Positions 1 to 5,116 of a stretch of 6,617 bases of DNA are shown in pieces. Origin of the DNA: DATAFF01 sp036265615 (GTDB lineage: Bacteria > Pseudomonadota > Alphaproteobacteria > Rhizobiales > Aestuariivirgaceae); NCBI GenBank assembly GCA_036265615.1, contig DATAOT010000007.1, forward strand, positions 1 to 6,617, read 5' to 3'. The notes under the pieces were generated by a model that worked only from the letters and a program-made list of their open reading frames with translations, did no database searches and had not been told where the DNA came from. How positions within the stretch are numbered: position 1 is the first letter of the stretch; each line of letters begins with the position of its first letter. Position numbers and translations under genes: made by a program.

Positions 1-99
1 CTTGGTTCTTGGCGTTGGCTGAGCTTCCTGTCCAGTGTTGTCAGATTGCGTGCCTGCTTGGCCAGGCGGCTTGTTGAAGCCAGGTACTATGCGACTCAT
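1..99 (-). CDS. N-terminus of an unrecognised protein, cut by the left window edge
   Basis: Seen in sequence: on the minus strand an ATG at 99-97 opens a frame that stays open for 33 codons to base 1. It is preceded by a strong Shine-Dalgarno sequence (AGGGGG, complement of 105-110) with 5 nt spacing, which is the main reason to call it a gene. The peptide starts MSRIVPGFNKPPG and continues as a Gln/Pro/Thr/Gly-rich, polar, low-complexity segment, with no signal peptide or membrane segment in the visible part. It lies 101 bp downstream of the dehydrogenase gene on the same strand, so it could be a second cistron or have its own promoter. I do not recognise the family; a flexible, disordered N-terminal tail ahead of a folded domain outside the window is the simplest reading (inference). 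Confidence 0.6.
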   Translation of the reverse strand, partial: MSRIVPGFNKPPGQAGTQSDNTGQEAQPTPRTK

Positions 100-104
100 G
101 AATT

Positions 105-110
105 CCCCCT
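105..110 (-). promoter_or_regulatory. Shine-Dalgarno site for the left-edge gene
   Basis: The complement of 105-110 reads AGGGGG, a good match to the anti-SD, 5 nt before the ATG at 99-97. It fixes the start of the partial left-edge gene, which has no other evidence here. It directly abuts the hairpin at 111-138. Confidence 0.6.
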
Positions 111-138
111 GATATGCGTGTTAGCCCACACGCACATC
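111..138. promoter_or_regulatory. Hairpin / dyad next to the ribosome binding site of the left-edge gene
   Basis: Bases 111-121 (GATATGCGTGT) and 128-138 (ACACGCACATC) pair in 10 of 11 positions around a 6-nt loop, with a perfect 7-bp core TGCGTGT/ACACGCA. The only mismatch is 114/135. Neither side is followed by a T-run, so it is not a convincing intrinsic terminator. In the minus-strand transcript the stem ends exactly where the AGGGGG ribosome binding site begins. It could therefore be an operator in DNA, or an RNA structure that affects translation start or protects the 5' end after processing (inference). Confidence 0.45.
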
Positions 139-200
139 ATGGAGCGCCCTGCGATGACCGGCTGTGCCGAACGATACAAATACGAAATGATTTAATTGTC

Positions 201-1088
201 TTATTTCTTGCCCTTGGCGTTGTCGAGGCGCGCGATCAGGCTCGAAGTGTCCCATCGTCGACCGCCCATGGCCTGGACCTCGGAATAGAACTGGTCGACC
301 AGCGCCGTCACCGGCAGATGCGCACCGTTGCGCCGCGCCTCGTCGAGGCAGATGCTCAGATCCTTGCGCATCCAGTCGACGGCAAAGCCGAAATCGAACT
401 TGCCGTCGATCATGGTCTTGTGGCGGTTGTCCATCTGCCAGGAGCCGGCGGCACCCTTCGAGATCACCTCGATCACCGAGACCATGTCGAGACCCGCCGC
501 AAGACCGAAATGGATGGCCTCCGACAGCCCTTCGACCAGCCCGGCAATGGCGATCTGGTTGCACATCTTGGCGAGTTGGCCCGAGCCCGCCGGGCCGAGC
601 AGCTTGCGCATGCGGGAATAGCACTCGATCAGCGGCAGGACGGAGTCGTAGTCGGCCTGCTCGCCGCCGCACATGATGGTGAGGACGCCGTTCTCGGCAC
701 CGGCCTGGCCGCCCGAGACCGGTGCGTCGATGAAGCCGAAGCCGCGCTCCCTGGCGGCGCGATGCAACTCGCGGGCGATATTGGCGGATGCCGTCGTGTG
801 GTCGATGAACACCGAGGCATGCGACATGCCGTGGAAGGCGCCCTCCGGTCCGACCGTGATGTCGCGCAGATCGCTGTCGTTGCCGACGCAGGCGAAGACG
901 AAATCGGCGCCCTCGGCAGCCTGGCGCGGCGTCGGGACGGCGAGGCCGCCGAACTCGGCCACCCAGCGATCGGCCTTTTCCGCCGTCCGGTTGTAGACGG
1001 TCAGCTCGTGGCCGCCGCGGGTCTTGAGATGCCCGGCCATCGGAAATCCCATGACGCCGAGGCCGATCCAGGCTACGCGGAATACCAT
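201..1088 (-). CDS. NAD(P)-dependent oxidoreductase, 3-hydroxyisobutyrate dehydrogenase family
   Basis: A 295-residue, full-length member of the beta-hydroxyacid dehydrogenase family, which oxidises or reduces short 3-hydroxyacids in the cytoplasm. Seen: an N-terminal Rossmann nucleotide site, GLGVMG at residues 9-14; the NRT triplet at 34-36 after the second strand; the substrate-binding DAPVSGG at 122-128; the catalytic block GSGQLAKMCNQ with the presumed catalytic Lys175 and Asn178; and the late KD pair (Lys243-Asp244) in the helical C-terminal domain. In relatives, Asn-Arg-Thr at the end of beta-2 goes with NADP(H) preference. The start at 1088 has GGAG (complement of 1096-1099) 7 nt upstream. 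It is divergent from threonine ammonia-lyase across 96 bp. The exact substrate is not decidable: 3-hydroxyisobutyrate (valine breakdown), tartronate semialdehyde, or a succinic semialdehyde/glyoxylate-type substrate are all possible. No terminator hairpin with a T-run follows. Confidence 0.92.
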   Translation of the reverse strand: MVFRVAWIGLGVMGFPMAGHLKTRGGHELTVYNRTAEKADRWVAEFGGLAVPTPRQAAEGADFVFACVGNDSDLRDITVGPEGAFHGMSHASVFIDHTTASANIARELHRAARERGFGFIDAPVSGGQAGAENGVLTIMCGGEQADYDSVLPLIECYSRMRKLLGPAGSGQLAKMCNQIAIAGLVEGLSEAIHFGLAAGLDMVSVIEVISKGAAGSWQMDNRHKTMIDGKFDFGFAVDWMRKDLSICLDEARRNGAHLPVTALVDQFYSEVQAMGGRRWDTSSLIARLDNAKGKK

Positions 1089-1184
1089 GTCGATGCTCCA
1101 ATTCTTGTTGTGGCGAACGGCGACAGAGTGGAAATTTCAAGCAATGCTACACGAATTCTGCGTTGACCAAAGCAGGAGGCGGCA
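1089..1184. promoter_or_regulatory. Divergent promoter region between the dehydrogenase and ilvA
   Basis: These 96 bp must carry the 5' signals of both flanking genes, because the two start codons point away from each other. It is more AT-rich than the genes. It contains the 8-bp palindrome GAAATTTC (1131-1138) near the centre and GAATTC (1153-1158). Ribosome binding sites are clear on each side: GGAG for the dehydrogenase (complement of 1096-1099) and AGGAGG for ilvA (1174-1179). I found no convincing -35/-10 pair for either direction, so the promoters themselves are inferred from layout only. Confidence 0.5.
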
Positions 1185-2423
1185 ATGACCGTGACGATCG
1201 ACGACATCCGCCAGGCACGCGCGCTGCTCGAGGGCAATGTGGTGCGAACCCCCCTGCTCCACGCGCCGAAGCTGTCGGAGCTGACGGGCGCCGAGATCTG
1301 GGTCAAGTTCGAGAATTTGCAGGTCACCAACTCCTTCAAGGACCGCGGCGCCTATGTGAAGCTTCAGTCGCTGACGGCCGGCGAACGGGACCGCGGCGTC
1401 ATCGCCATGTCGGCCGGCAATCACGCGCAGGCCGTGGCCTACCACGCTCGCCGGCTCGCCATTCCGGCGACCATCGTGATGCCGGAGACCACCCCCTTCA
1501 ACAAGGTCGAGCGGACGCGGGCGCATGGCGCCACGGTCGTGCTTCATGGCGAGCACCTCGCCGACGCCCAAGTGAAGGCCGAGGAAATCATCGCCGAGAA
1601 GGGAATGGTGCTGATCCACCCCTATGACGACGACCGCATCATTTCCGGCCAGGGCACGATCGGGCTCGAGATGCTCGACGACAACCCTGCGCTCGAGGCG
1701 ATCGTGGTGCCGATCGGCGGCGGCGGGGTCATGGGGGGAACGGCGCTCGCGGCCAAGACCCTCAAGCCCGAGATCGAGATGGTGGGCGTCGAGGTTCGGC
1801 TTTTCCCCTCGATGTTCCATGCGCTCAAGGGCGAACCGTCGCGCTGCGGCGGCTCGACGCTCGCCGAGGGCATCGCGGTCAAAAATGTGACCGAGCGGAC
1901 CATTGCGCTCTGCCGGCGGTATGTCGACGAGGTGCGGCTGGTCGAGGAGCGCGACATCGAGCGGGCGGTGATGGCCTATCTGGCGCAGGCCAAAACGCTG
2001 GCCGAAGGCGCAGGCGCCGCCGGGCTCGCGGCAGTCATGGCCGATCCCGACCATTTCCGCGGCCGCCAGGTCGGGCTCGTCCTGTGCGGCGGCAACATCG
2101 ACCCGCGGATCCTCGCTTCGGTCATCTATCGCGAGCTCGAGCGCGAGCAGCGGCTGGCCAATCTCAGGATCCTGATCGATGACCGGCCGGGGATCCTCGG
2201 CAAGATCGCGACCATTCTCGGACAGCTCGGCGCCAACATTCTGGAAGTGTCGCACCGCCGAATGTTCCTCGACGTTCCGGCCAAGGGCGCCGAACTCGAG
2301 ATCATGATCGAGGCGCGCGACGGCCGGCATGTCGAGGAAATCGTGGCAACCATCGAAAAGCAGGGATTCGTCACCCGGGTCCTCGACGCGCCGGGCGGTC
2401 GGGAATCCCCACGCAGAGCATGA
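1185..2423 (+). CDS. ilvA: Threonine ammonia-lyase (threonine deaminase) with one C-terminal ACT domain
   Basis: A PLP-dependent cytoplasmic enzyme of 412 residues that deaminates L-threonine (and usually L-serine) to 2-oxobutanoate and ammonia; 2-oxobutanoate feeds isoleucine synthesis. Seen: the PLP lysine in SFKDRGA (Lys52), SAGNHAQ at 76-82, HPYDDDRIISGQGT at 145-158, the glycine loop GGGGVMGG that holds the PLP phosphate at 178-185, and CGGNID at 301-306 closing the catalytic domain. From about residue 327 (LRILIDDRPGILGKIATIL) to about 400 there is one ACT-type regulatory domain. This is the roughly 400-residue form; the classical enterobacterial IlvA, about 510 residues, has two ACT-like modules. 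Allosteric control by a branched-chain amino acid is therefore plausible, but the ligand is unknown. The start is set by AGGAGG (1174-1179), 5 nt before the ATG. A catabolic (TdcB-like) role cannot be excluded. Confidence 0.95.
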   Translation: MTVTIDDIRQARALLEGNVVRTPLLHAPKLSELTGAEIWVKFENLQVTNSFKDRGAYVKLQSLTAGERDRGVIAMSAGNHAQAVAYHARRLAIPATIVMPETTPFNKVERTRAHGATVVLHGEHLADAQVKAEEIIAEKGMVLIHPYDDDRIISGQGTIGLEMLDDNPALEAIVVPIGGGGVMGGTALAAKTLKPEIEMVGVEVRLFPSMFHALKGEPSRCGGSTLAEGIAVKNVTERTIALCRRYVDEVRLVEERDIERAVMAYLAQAKTLAEGAGAAGLAAVMADPDHFRGRQVGLVLCGGNIDPRILASVIYRELEREQRLANLRILIDDRPGILGKIATILGQLGANILEVSHRRMFLDVPAKGAELEIMIEARDGRHVEEIVATIEKQGFVTRVLDAPGGRESPRRA

Positions 2424-2425
2424 TC

Positions 2426-2439
2426 CGACCGTGCGGTCG
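2426..2439 (+). terminator. Short hairpin just after the ilvA stop, weak terminator candidate
   Basis: CGACCG (2426-2431) and CGGTCG (2434-2439) are perfect complements separated by only 2 nt, so the RNA stem would be 5 bp with a 4-nt loop. It begins two bases after the stop codon. No T-run follows (the next bases are CATTGACATTC), so at best it pauses or stabilises the 3' end; read-through into the next gene is likely. Confidence 0.2.
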
Positions 2440-2441
2440 CA

Positions 2442-2447
2442 TTGACA
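2442..2447 (+). promoter_or_regulatory. TTGACA, possible -35 box for bpt
   Basis: A perfect sigma-70-type TTGACA lies 58 bp upstream of the bpt start codon. The expected -10 region, 16-18 bp further on (around 2464-2471, CAACCTTA), matches the consensus poorly, so this is only a candidate. If real, it would give bpt a promoter independent of ilvA. Confidence 0.25.
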
Positions 2448-2505
2448 TTCGGCGAGGCTTGGCCAACCTTAGCATCAGGATCAAATTGTTCGGGAATGGC
2501 CGATT

Positions 2506-3261
2506 GTGAGCATCGAGCGGCGCAATTTTCCTCAGTTTTTCATCACTGCGCCCGCGCCATGCCCCTATCTTTCCGGCAAGCAGGAGCGGAAGGTGTTCAC
2601 CCACCTCATCAGCTCCGACGCCAGGGCGCTGCACGACACGCTCTCGCAGGGCGGGTTCCGCCGCAGCCAGAACATCGCCTATCGGCCAGCCTGCGAGGGG
2701 TGCTCGGCCTGTGTCTCGGTCCGGGTCGCGGTCCAACGGTTCCAATGGACAGCGAGTTTCCGCCGAACAATGCGGCGCAACCGCGATCTCACCACCTCGG
2801 TGCAGACGGCGCGGGCCTCTGCCGAGCAATATACCCTGTTCCGCAACTATATAGACGACCGCCATGAAGGCGGCGGCATGGCCGACATGACGGTGCTCGA
2901 CTATTCGGCCATGGTGGATGAGAGCTTCGTCGACACGCGGATCATCGAATACCGTGCCAAACCGGCGATCTCGCTGGCGGGGCCCGATTCCCGCCAGGGT
3001 CCGCTGGTCGCCGCCGCCCTGACCGACATTCTCGGCGACGGCCTGTCCATGGTCTACAGCTTCTACGACCCGCGCCAGGTGGGCCGCAGCCTCGGCACCT
3101 TCATGATCCTCGATCACATCGAGAAGGCGCGGAAGATGGGCCTGCCCTATGTCTATCTCGGCTACTGGGTGCAGGGTTCGTCGAAAATGGCCTACAAGTC
3201 GCGGTTCCTGCCCCAGGAGCGACTGACGCGCGACGGCTGGACCGAGATCCGCCCCGACTGA
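2506..3261 (+). CDS. bpt: Aspartate/glutamate leucyltransferase (arginyl-tRNA-protein transferase family)
   Basis: Moves an amino acid (leucine in characterised bacterial Bpt, EC 2.3.2.29; arginine in eukaryotic ATE1 relatives) from aminoacyl-tRNA to the N-terminal Asp or Glu of proteins, marking them for ClpS/ClpAP degradation. At 251 residues it is full length. Seen: the N-terminal ATE domain with QFFITAPAPCPYL (10-22), ERKVFTHL (27-34) and the cysteine cluster CEGCSAC (Cys63, Cys66, Cys69; Cys19 also conserved-looking); then the C-terminal GNAT-like ATE domain with MVYSFYDP and YLGYWVQGSSKMAYKSRF near the end. The GTG start at 2506 gives the usual N-terminus; the nearby ATG at 2496 is out of frame. 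The ribosome binding site is weak (GGGAA at 2492-2496, 9 nt upstream), suggesting low expression. It lies 82 bp after ilvA on the same strand. Leucine rather than arginine as donor is inferred from the family. Confidence 0.93.
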   Translation: MSIERRNFPQFFITAPAPCPYLSGKQERKVFTHLISSDARALHDTLSQGGFRRSQNIAYRPACEGCSACVSVRVAVQRFQWTASFRRTMRRNRDLTTSVQTARASAEQYTLFRNYIDDRHEGGGMADMTVLDYSAMVDESFVDTRIIEYRAKPAISLAGPDSRQGPLVAAALTDILGDGLSMVYSFYDPRQVGRSLGTFMILDHIEKARKMGLPYVYLGYWVQGSSKMAYKSRFLPQERLTRDGWTEIRPD

Positions 3262-3273
3262 GTTTTCTCACTT

Positions 3274-3361
3274 TCAGACAATTACCCACCTCAAAGTCGC
3301 TGCCTAGCTGTTTGTGGGCGGTTGAGGATTCCGGTACGCAGAAAGAAGCTGGATTGTCTGA
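3274..3361. repeat. 9-bp inverted repeat bounding most of the bpt to orphan-gene gap
   Basis: TCAGACAAT (3274-3282) and ATTGTCTGA (3353-3361) are perfect inverted copies with 70 bp between them. Nested inside, CCTCAA (3289-3294) pairs with TTGAGG (3322-3327), while CCCAC (3285-3289) pairs with GTGGG (3315-3319). The last two arms overlap at base 3289, so they largely compete. The whole lies between the bpt stop and the start of the next gene. No target-site duplication is visible at the ends, so it is not shown to be a mobile element. It may be a folded leader of the downstream gene, or chance. Confidence 0.35.
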
Positions 3362-3383
3362 TTCGTGCTCCGGGGGCTCATGG

Positions 3384-4217
3384 ATGATCGAGGGGAAGAT
3401 TGCCGGCAAGCCGGTCCATTTCGAATCGCGCCAGCCGGCTGCCGAGCCAGGGCGGATGGTCCCCGCCATGGCCACGATGGCAGCGAGCCCGGTTGCCGCG
3501 GTGAGGTGGAACGAGGGAACCCGCGAGGGAGGCGTCCCCAATCCGCTGGCCGCCGTGGAGGTCGTGCACCGCCTGAAGCAGCAGGCTTTGGAACTCGGGG
3601 CCGTGCCGTTTATTTCGGTGGATTTCAATGATTTCGCCCGGCAGCGGGCGGCGGCGCGCGGCACCGGTCCCTCGCCCATGTTCGATCCGGCGGTCGGGCG
3701 GCTGCATGACAAGGCGTTCTGGCTCGGGGCCCGCAGCATGCAGGGCGAGATCGTGTCGCTGCAGGCCTATCGGCTCGACTATGTCGATACCAGCCTTGCC
3801 GAATGGGTCGTCGGCTGGATGGCCGGTCTCTACCTCAAGCGGCATGAGCTCATGGTGCCAGCCTATCTCGAGCCGCCGCCGAACACCCGCGCCGGGCGGG
3901 TGCACGGGTGGCTGGTGTACCATGGCGAGATCTGGCTCAGCCCGACGCTGAAGAACCGCAGCTATTTCGATACGATGCCGTTTCTCGGCATGCTGCTTGC
4001 CTATCTCAAGTGGTATCCGGATGCGATATGGGGGCTTGTCAACGACCAGATGGCCAATCATGGCCACGTGACGCGGATGAAATATCCGCATCTCGAACCA
4101 AGCTTCCTGAGGTGGCAGCACTGCCCCGAGGGCATTCCCAACAACGAGTGGCTGGTGCTGGCGGAACGGTCCGATCTCGACTTTCTGGTCGAGGAGAAAT
4201 GGCTCAGAGGAGCTTGA
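3384..4217 (+). CDS. Uncharacterised protein, C-terminal half resembling a divergent GNAT fold
   Basis: I do not recognise this family. The frame is long, has normal codon use and ends TGA at 4215. From the ATG at 3384 it gives 277 residues; GGGGG at 3372-3376, 7 nt upstream, supports that start. A TTG at 3312 or the ATG at 3456 (AGGG closely upstream) are alternatives, and the first 50 residues look poorly ordered. No signal peptide or clear membrane helix. The rest runs as strands and helices in the order of a GNAT acyltransferase: AFWLGARSMQGEIVSLQAYR (111-130), GEIWLSP (181-187), the helix FLGMLLAYLKWY (200-211), strand AIWGLV (214-219), then HGHVTRMKYPH. The usual acyl-CoA loop (Q/R-x-x-G-x-G/A) is not present; TLKNRSYF stands there. 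So a GNAT-like fold is only an inference, and catalysis is doubtful. Rich in Trp and Tyr. It converges on the next gene with a 14-bp overlap. Confidence 0.75.
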   Translation: MIEGKIAGKPVHFESRQPAAEPGRMVPAMATMAASPVAAVRWNEGTREGGVPNPLAAVEVVHRLKQQALELGAVPFISVDFNDFARQRAAARGTGPSPMFDPAVGRLHDKAFWLGARSMQGEIVSLQAYRLDYVDTSLAEWVVGWMAGLYLKRHELMVPAYLEPPPNTRAGRVHGWLVYHGEIWLSPTLKNRSYFDTMPFLGMLLAYLKWYPDAIWGLVNDQMANHGHVTRMKYPHLEPSFLRWQHCPEGIPNNEWLVLAERSDLDFLVEEKWLRGA

Positions 4218-4965
4218 TATCGACCTTGGTGAGCTGGCTGACAACCGACACGCCCTTGCGGCCGTCGGGGAAACGGTGCGGCAGGACCACCCGTTGATAG
4301 GGCACCCAGAGCGGCACCTTCTCGGGCGTCAGCATCGACGCCATGACATGGTCATAATGGGGCACGCCGGTGCGCAGCACCTTGGCATAGGCCATGGACA
4401 CCATCTGGTCGTAGGTGTGGCCGGACTGGCAGGGATAGGAGGACGGGCTCAAGCCCCAGATCTGAGCGATGGCCGAGCGCGAGCCGACACGCTCGACGCA
4501 GAAGCGGCCGATGCTCGAGTCGAAAACGCAGTCCACGGCATATTCCGGGCCGACCGAATGATCGTTCAGCGCATCGCGCAGAAGGTCCGGGACCGTGGTC
4601 TTGCCCGGGTCGACCTCCTTGACGAAGGTGCGGGCGGTGATGTGGATGTCGCTCTTGGCGATGATCTCGTCGATCCGCTCGCAGGCGGATTTGACATCAT
4701 CATACTGCTCCTCGCACCAGCCGACGATGAAGTAGCGCAGCCGGTATGGCGGCGGGAGACGGGGCAGCCAGTTGATCGCATAGAACATCGAGGCCCAGTT
4801 GGGCGCAAAGACCGCCCACTTCACCTCGGTTGCTTCCGGTGAGGTGACGAGCCGGACATAGCCGCTCCGCTGGATCAGCGCGTCTTCCTCGTCACGCGAT
4901 CCGATCTCGCCGGTGATCACCTTCACGGTACGACCATTGGCGATCCAGCTCGTTTCAGCAATCAT
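4204..4965 (-). CDS. Uncharacterised protein with a PAS-like C-terminal half
   Basis: A 253-residue soluble protein with no signal peptide and no clear membrane segment. I cannot name it. The N-terminal part (about 1-135) includes an aromatic stretch, VKWAVFAPNWASMFYAINW (48-66), and PPPYRLRYFIVGWCEE (71-86). The C-terminal part (about 137-253) has PAS-domain character: a strand FCVERVG (155-161), IWGLSPSSY (169-177), a central helix around TYDQMVSMAYAKVL (184-197), GVPHYD (200-205), then PYQRVVLPHRF (222-232) and GVSVVSQL (238-245). This recalls the short alphaproteobacterial PAS families that end on an LP turn, but it is inference from pattern. The Shine-Dalgarno sequence is poor: AAGGG ends 11 nt before the ATG. 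It overlaps the 3' end of the convergent orphan gene by 14 bp, and lies 151 bp downstream of parC on the same strand. A sensory or protein-interaction role is possible; no output domain is visible. Confidence 0.75.
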   Translation of the reverse strand: MIAETSWIANGRTVKVITGEIGSRDEEDALIQRSGYVRLVTSPEATEVKWAVFAPNWASMFYAINWLPRLPPPYRLRYFIVGWCEEQYDDVKSACERIDEIIAKSDIHITARTFVKEVDPGKTTVPDLLRDALNDHSVGPEYAVDCVFDSSIGRFCVERVGSRSAIAQIWGLSPSSYPCQSGHTYDQMVSMAYAKVLRTGVPHYDHVMASMLTPEKVPLWVPYQRVVLPHRFPDGRKGVSVVSQLTKVDIKLL

Positions 4966-4986
4966 CGACTGATCGGCCCTTGTCTC

Positions 4987-5078
4987 CGAATTTCCAACGA
5001 GACGGGCATCTCCTTGAGGAAAATTCGATATCGAGCCCGAATCTGTCCATAATAATGCCCGTTCACGGGAAAAATTCG
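4987..5078. repeat. Three copies of a GGAAA(A)nTTCG motif between parC and the PAS-like gene
   Basis: GGAAAATTCG occurs at 5018-5027 and GGAAAAATTCG at 5068-5078 on the plus strand, and GGAAATTCG on the minus strand (complement of 4987-4995). The copies differ only in the length of the A-run (4, 5 and 3). The first and second are inverted relative to each other (CGAATTT 4987-4993, AAATTCG 5021-5027). The motif lies only in the gap upstream of the PAS-like gene, which suits a regulator-binding site, but AT-rich intergenic DNA can produce this by chance. Confidence 0.35.
5002..5062 (-). promoter_or_regulatory. Nested dyads in the leader of the PAS-like gene
   Basis: ACGGGCAT (5002-5009) and ATGCCCGT (5055-5062) form a perfect 8-bp inverted repeat. 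Inside it is the 10-bp palindrome TCGATATCGA (5025-5034). Just outside, CCCG (5058-5061) can instead pair with CGGG (5066-5069) in a 4-bp hairpin with a TTCA/TGAA loop. The two structures share bases 5058-5061 and so exclude each other in the minus-strand RNA. No T-run follows either one. Function unknown. Confidence 0.3.
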
Positions 5079-5079
5079 G

Positions 5080-5098
5080 TTAACCTCAGGATTAACCT
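5080..5098. promoter_or_regulatory. Tandem TTAACCT repeat, CtrA-like site with off-by-one spacing
   Basis: TTAACCT is repeated at 5080-5086 and 5092-5098, a 12-bp period. The first copy also forms the palindrome GGTTAACC (5078-5085). The alphaproteobacterial cell-cycle regulator CtrA binds TTAA-N7-TTAA; here the gap between TTAA units is 8, so the match is imperfect. It sits 19-37 bp past the end of parC, upstream of the PAS-like gene. Confidence 0.3.
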
Positions 5099-5116
5099 GG
5101 CAAATACCGATGTCAA

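Noticed and set aside
114..1166. Long plus-strand open frame (350 codons) opposite the dehydrogenase
   Set aside because: It is antisense to a clear Rossmann dehydrogenase with intact motifs; long opposite-strand frames are expected in high-GC DNA, and the peptide shows no recognisable domain.
1137..2330. Long minus-strand frame (397 codons) opposite ilvA
   Set aside because: The plus strand encodes a full threonine ammonia-lyase with all PLP motifs and a good ribosome binding site; the opposite frame is Arg/His/Asp-rich and typical of a GC-driven shadow.
2371..3117. Minus-strand frame opposite bpt
   Set aside because: It covers a complete and well-conserved Bpt and has no family features of its own.
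3274..3361. Miniature inverted-repeat transposable element
   Set aside because: The ends are only 9 bp, the flanks show no target-site duplication beyond a two-base TT, and copy number cannot be judged from one window.
3378..4244. Minus-strand frame (288 codons) opposite the GNAT-like orphan
   Set aside because: This needed care because the plus-strand gene is also unnamed. The plus frame has a balanced, protein-like composition with alternating strands and helices and a ribosome binding site; the minus frame is rich in His, Arg and Pro without structure.
4953..5048. 31-codon small gene (MDRFGLDIEFSS...) on the minus strand
   Set aside because: It has no good Shine-Dalgarno sequence, overlaps the start of the PAS-like gene out of frame, and no conservation evidence is available.
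5058..5069. Intrinsic terminator of parC (CCCG-TGAA-CGGG hairpin)
   Set aside because: The stem is only 4 bp, and in the parC direction it is followed by CATTATTATGG, not a U-tract; the T-run lies on the wrong side.
5111..5116. TTGACA on the minus strand right after the parC stop, as -35 of the PAS-like gene
   Set aside because: The expected -10 positions read TTAATC or TAATCC at 15-16 bp spacing and AATCCT at 17 bp; the better spacing has the worse match, so I do not list it as a promoter.
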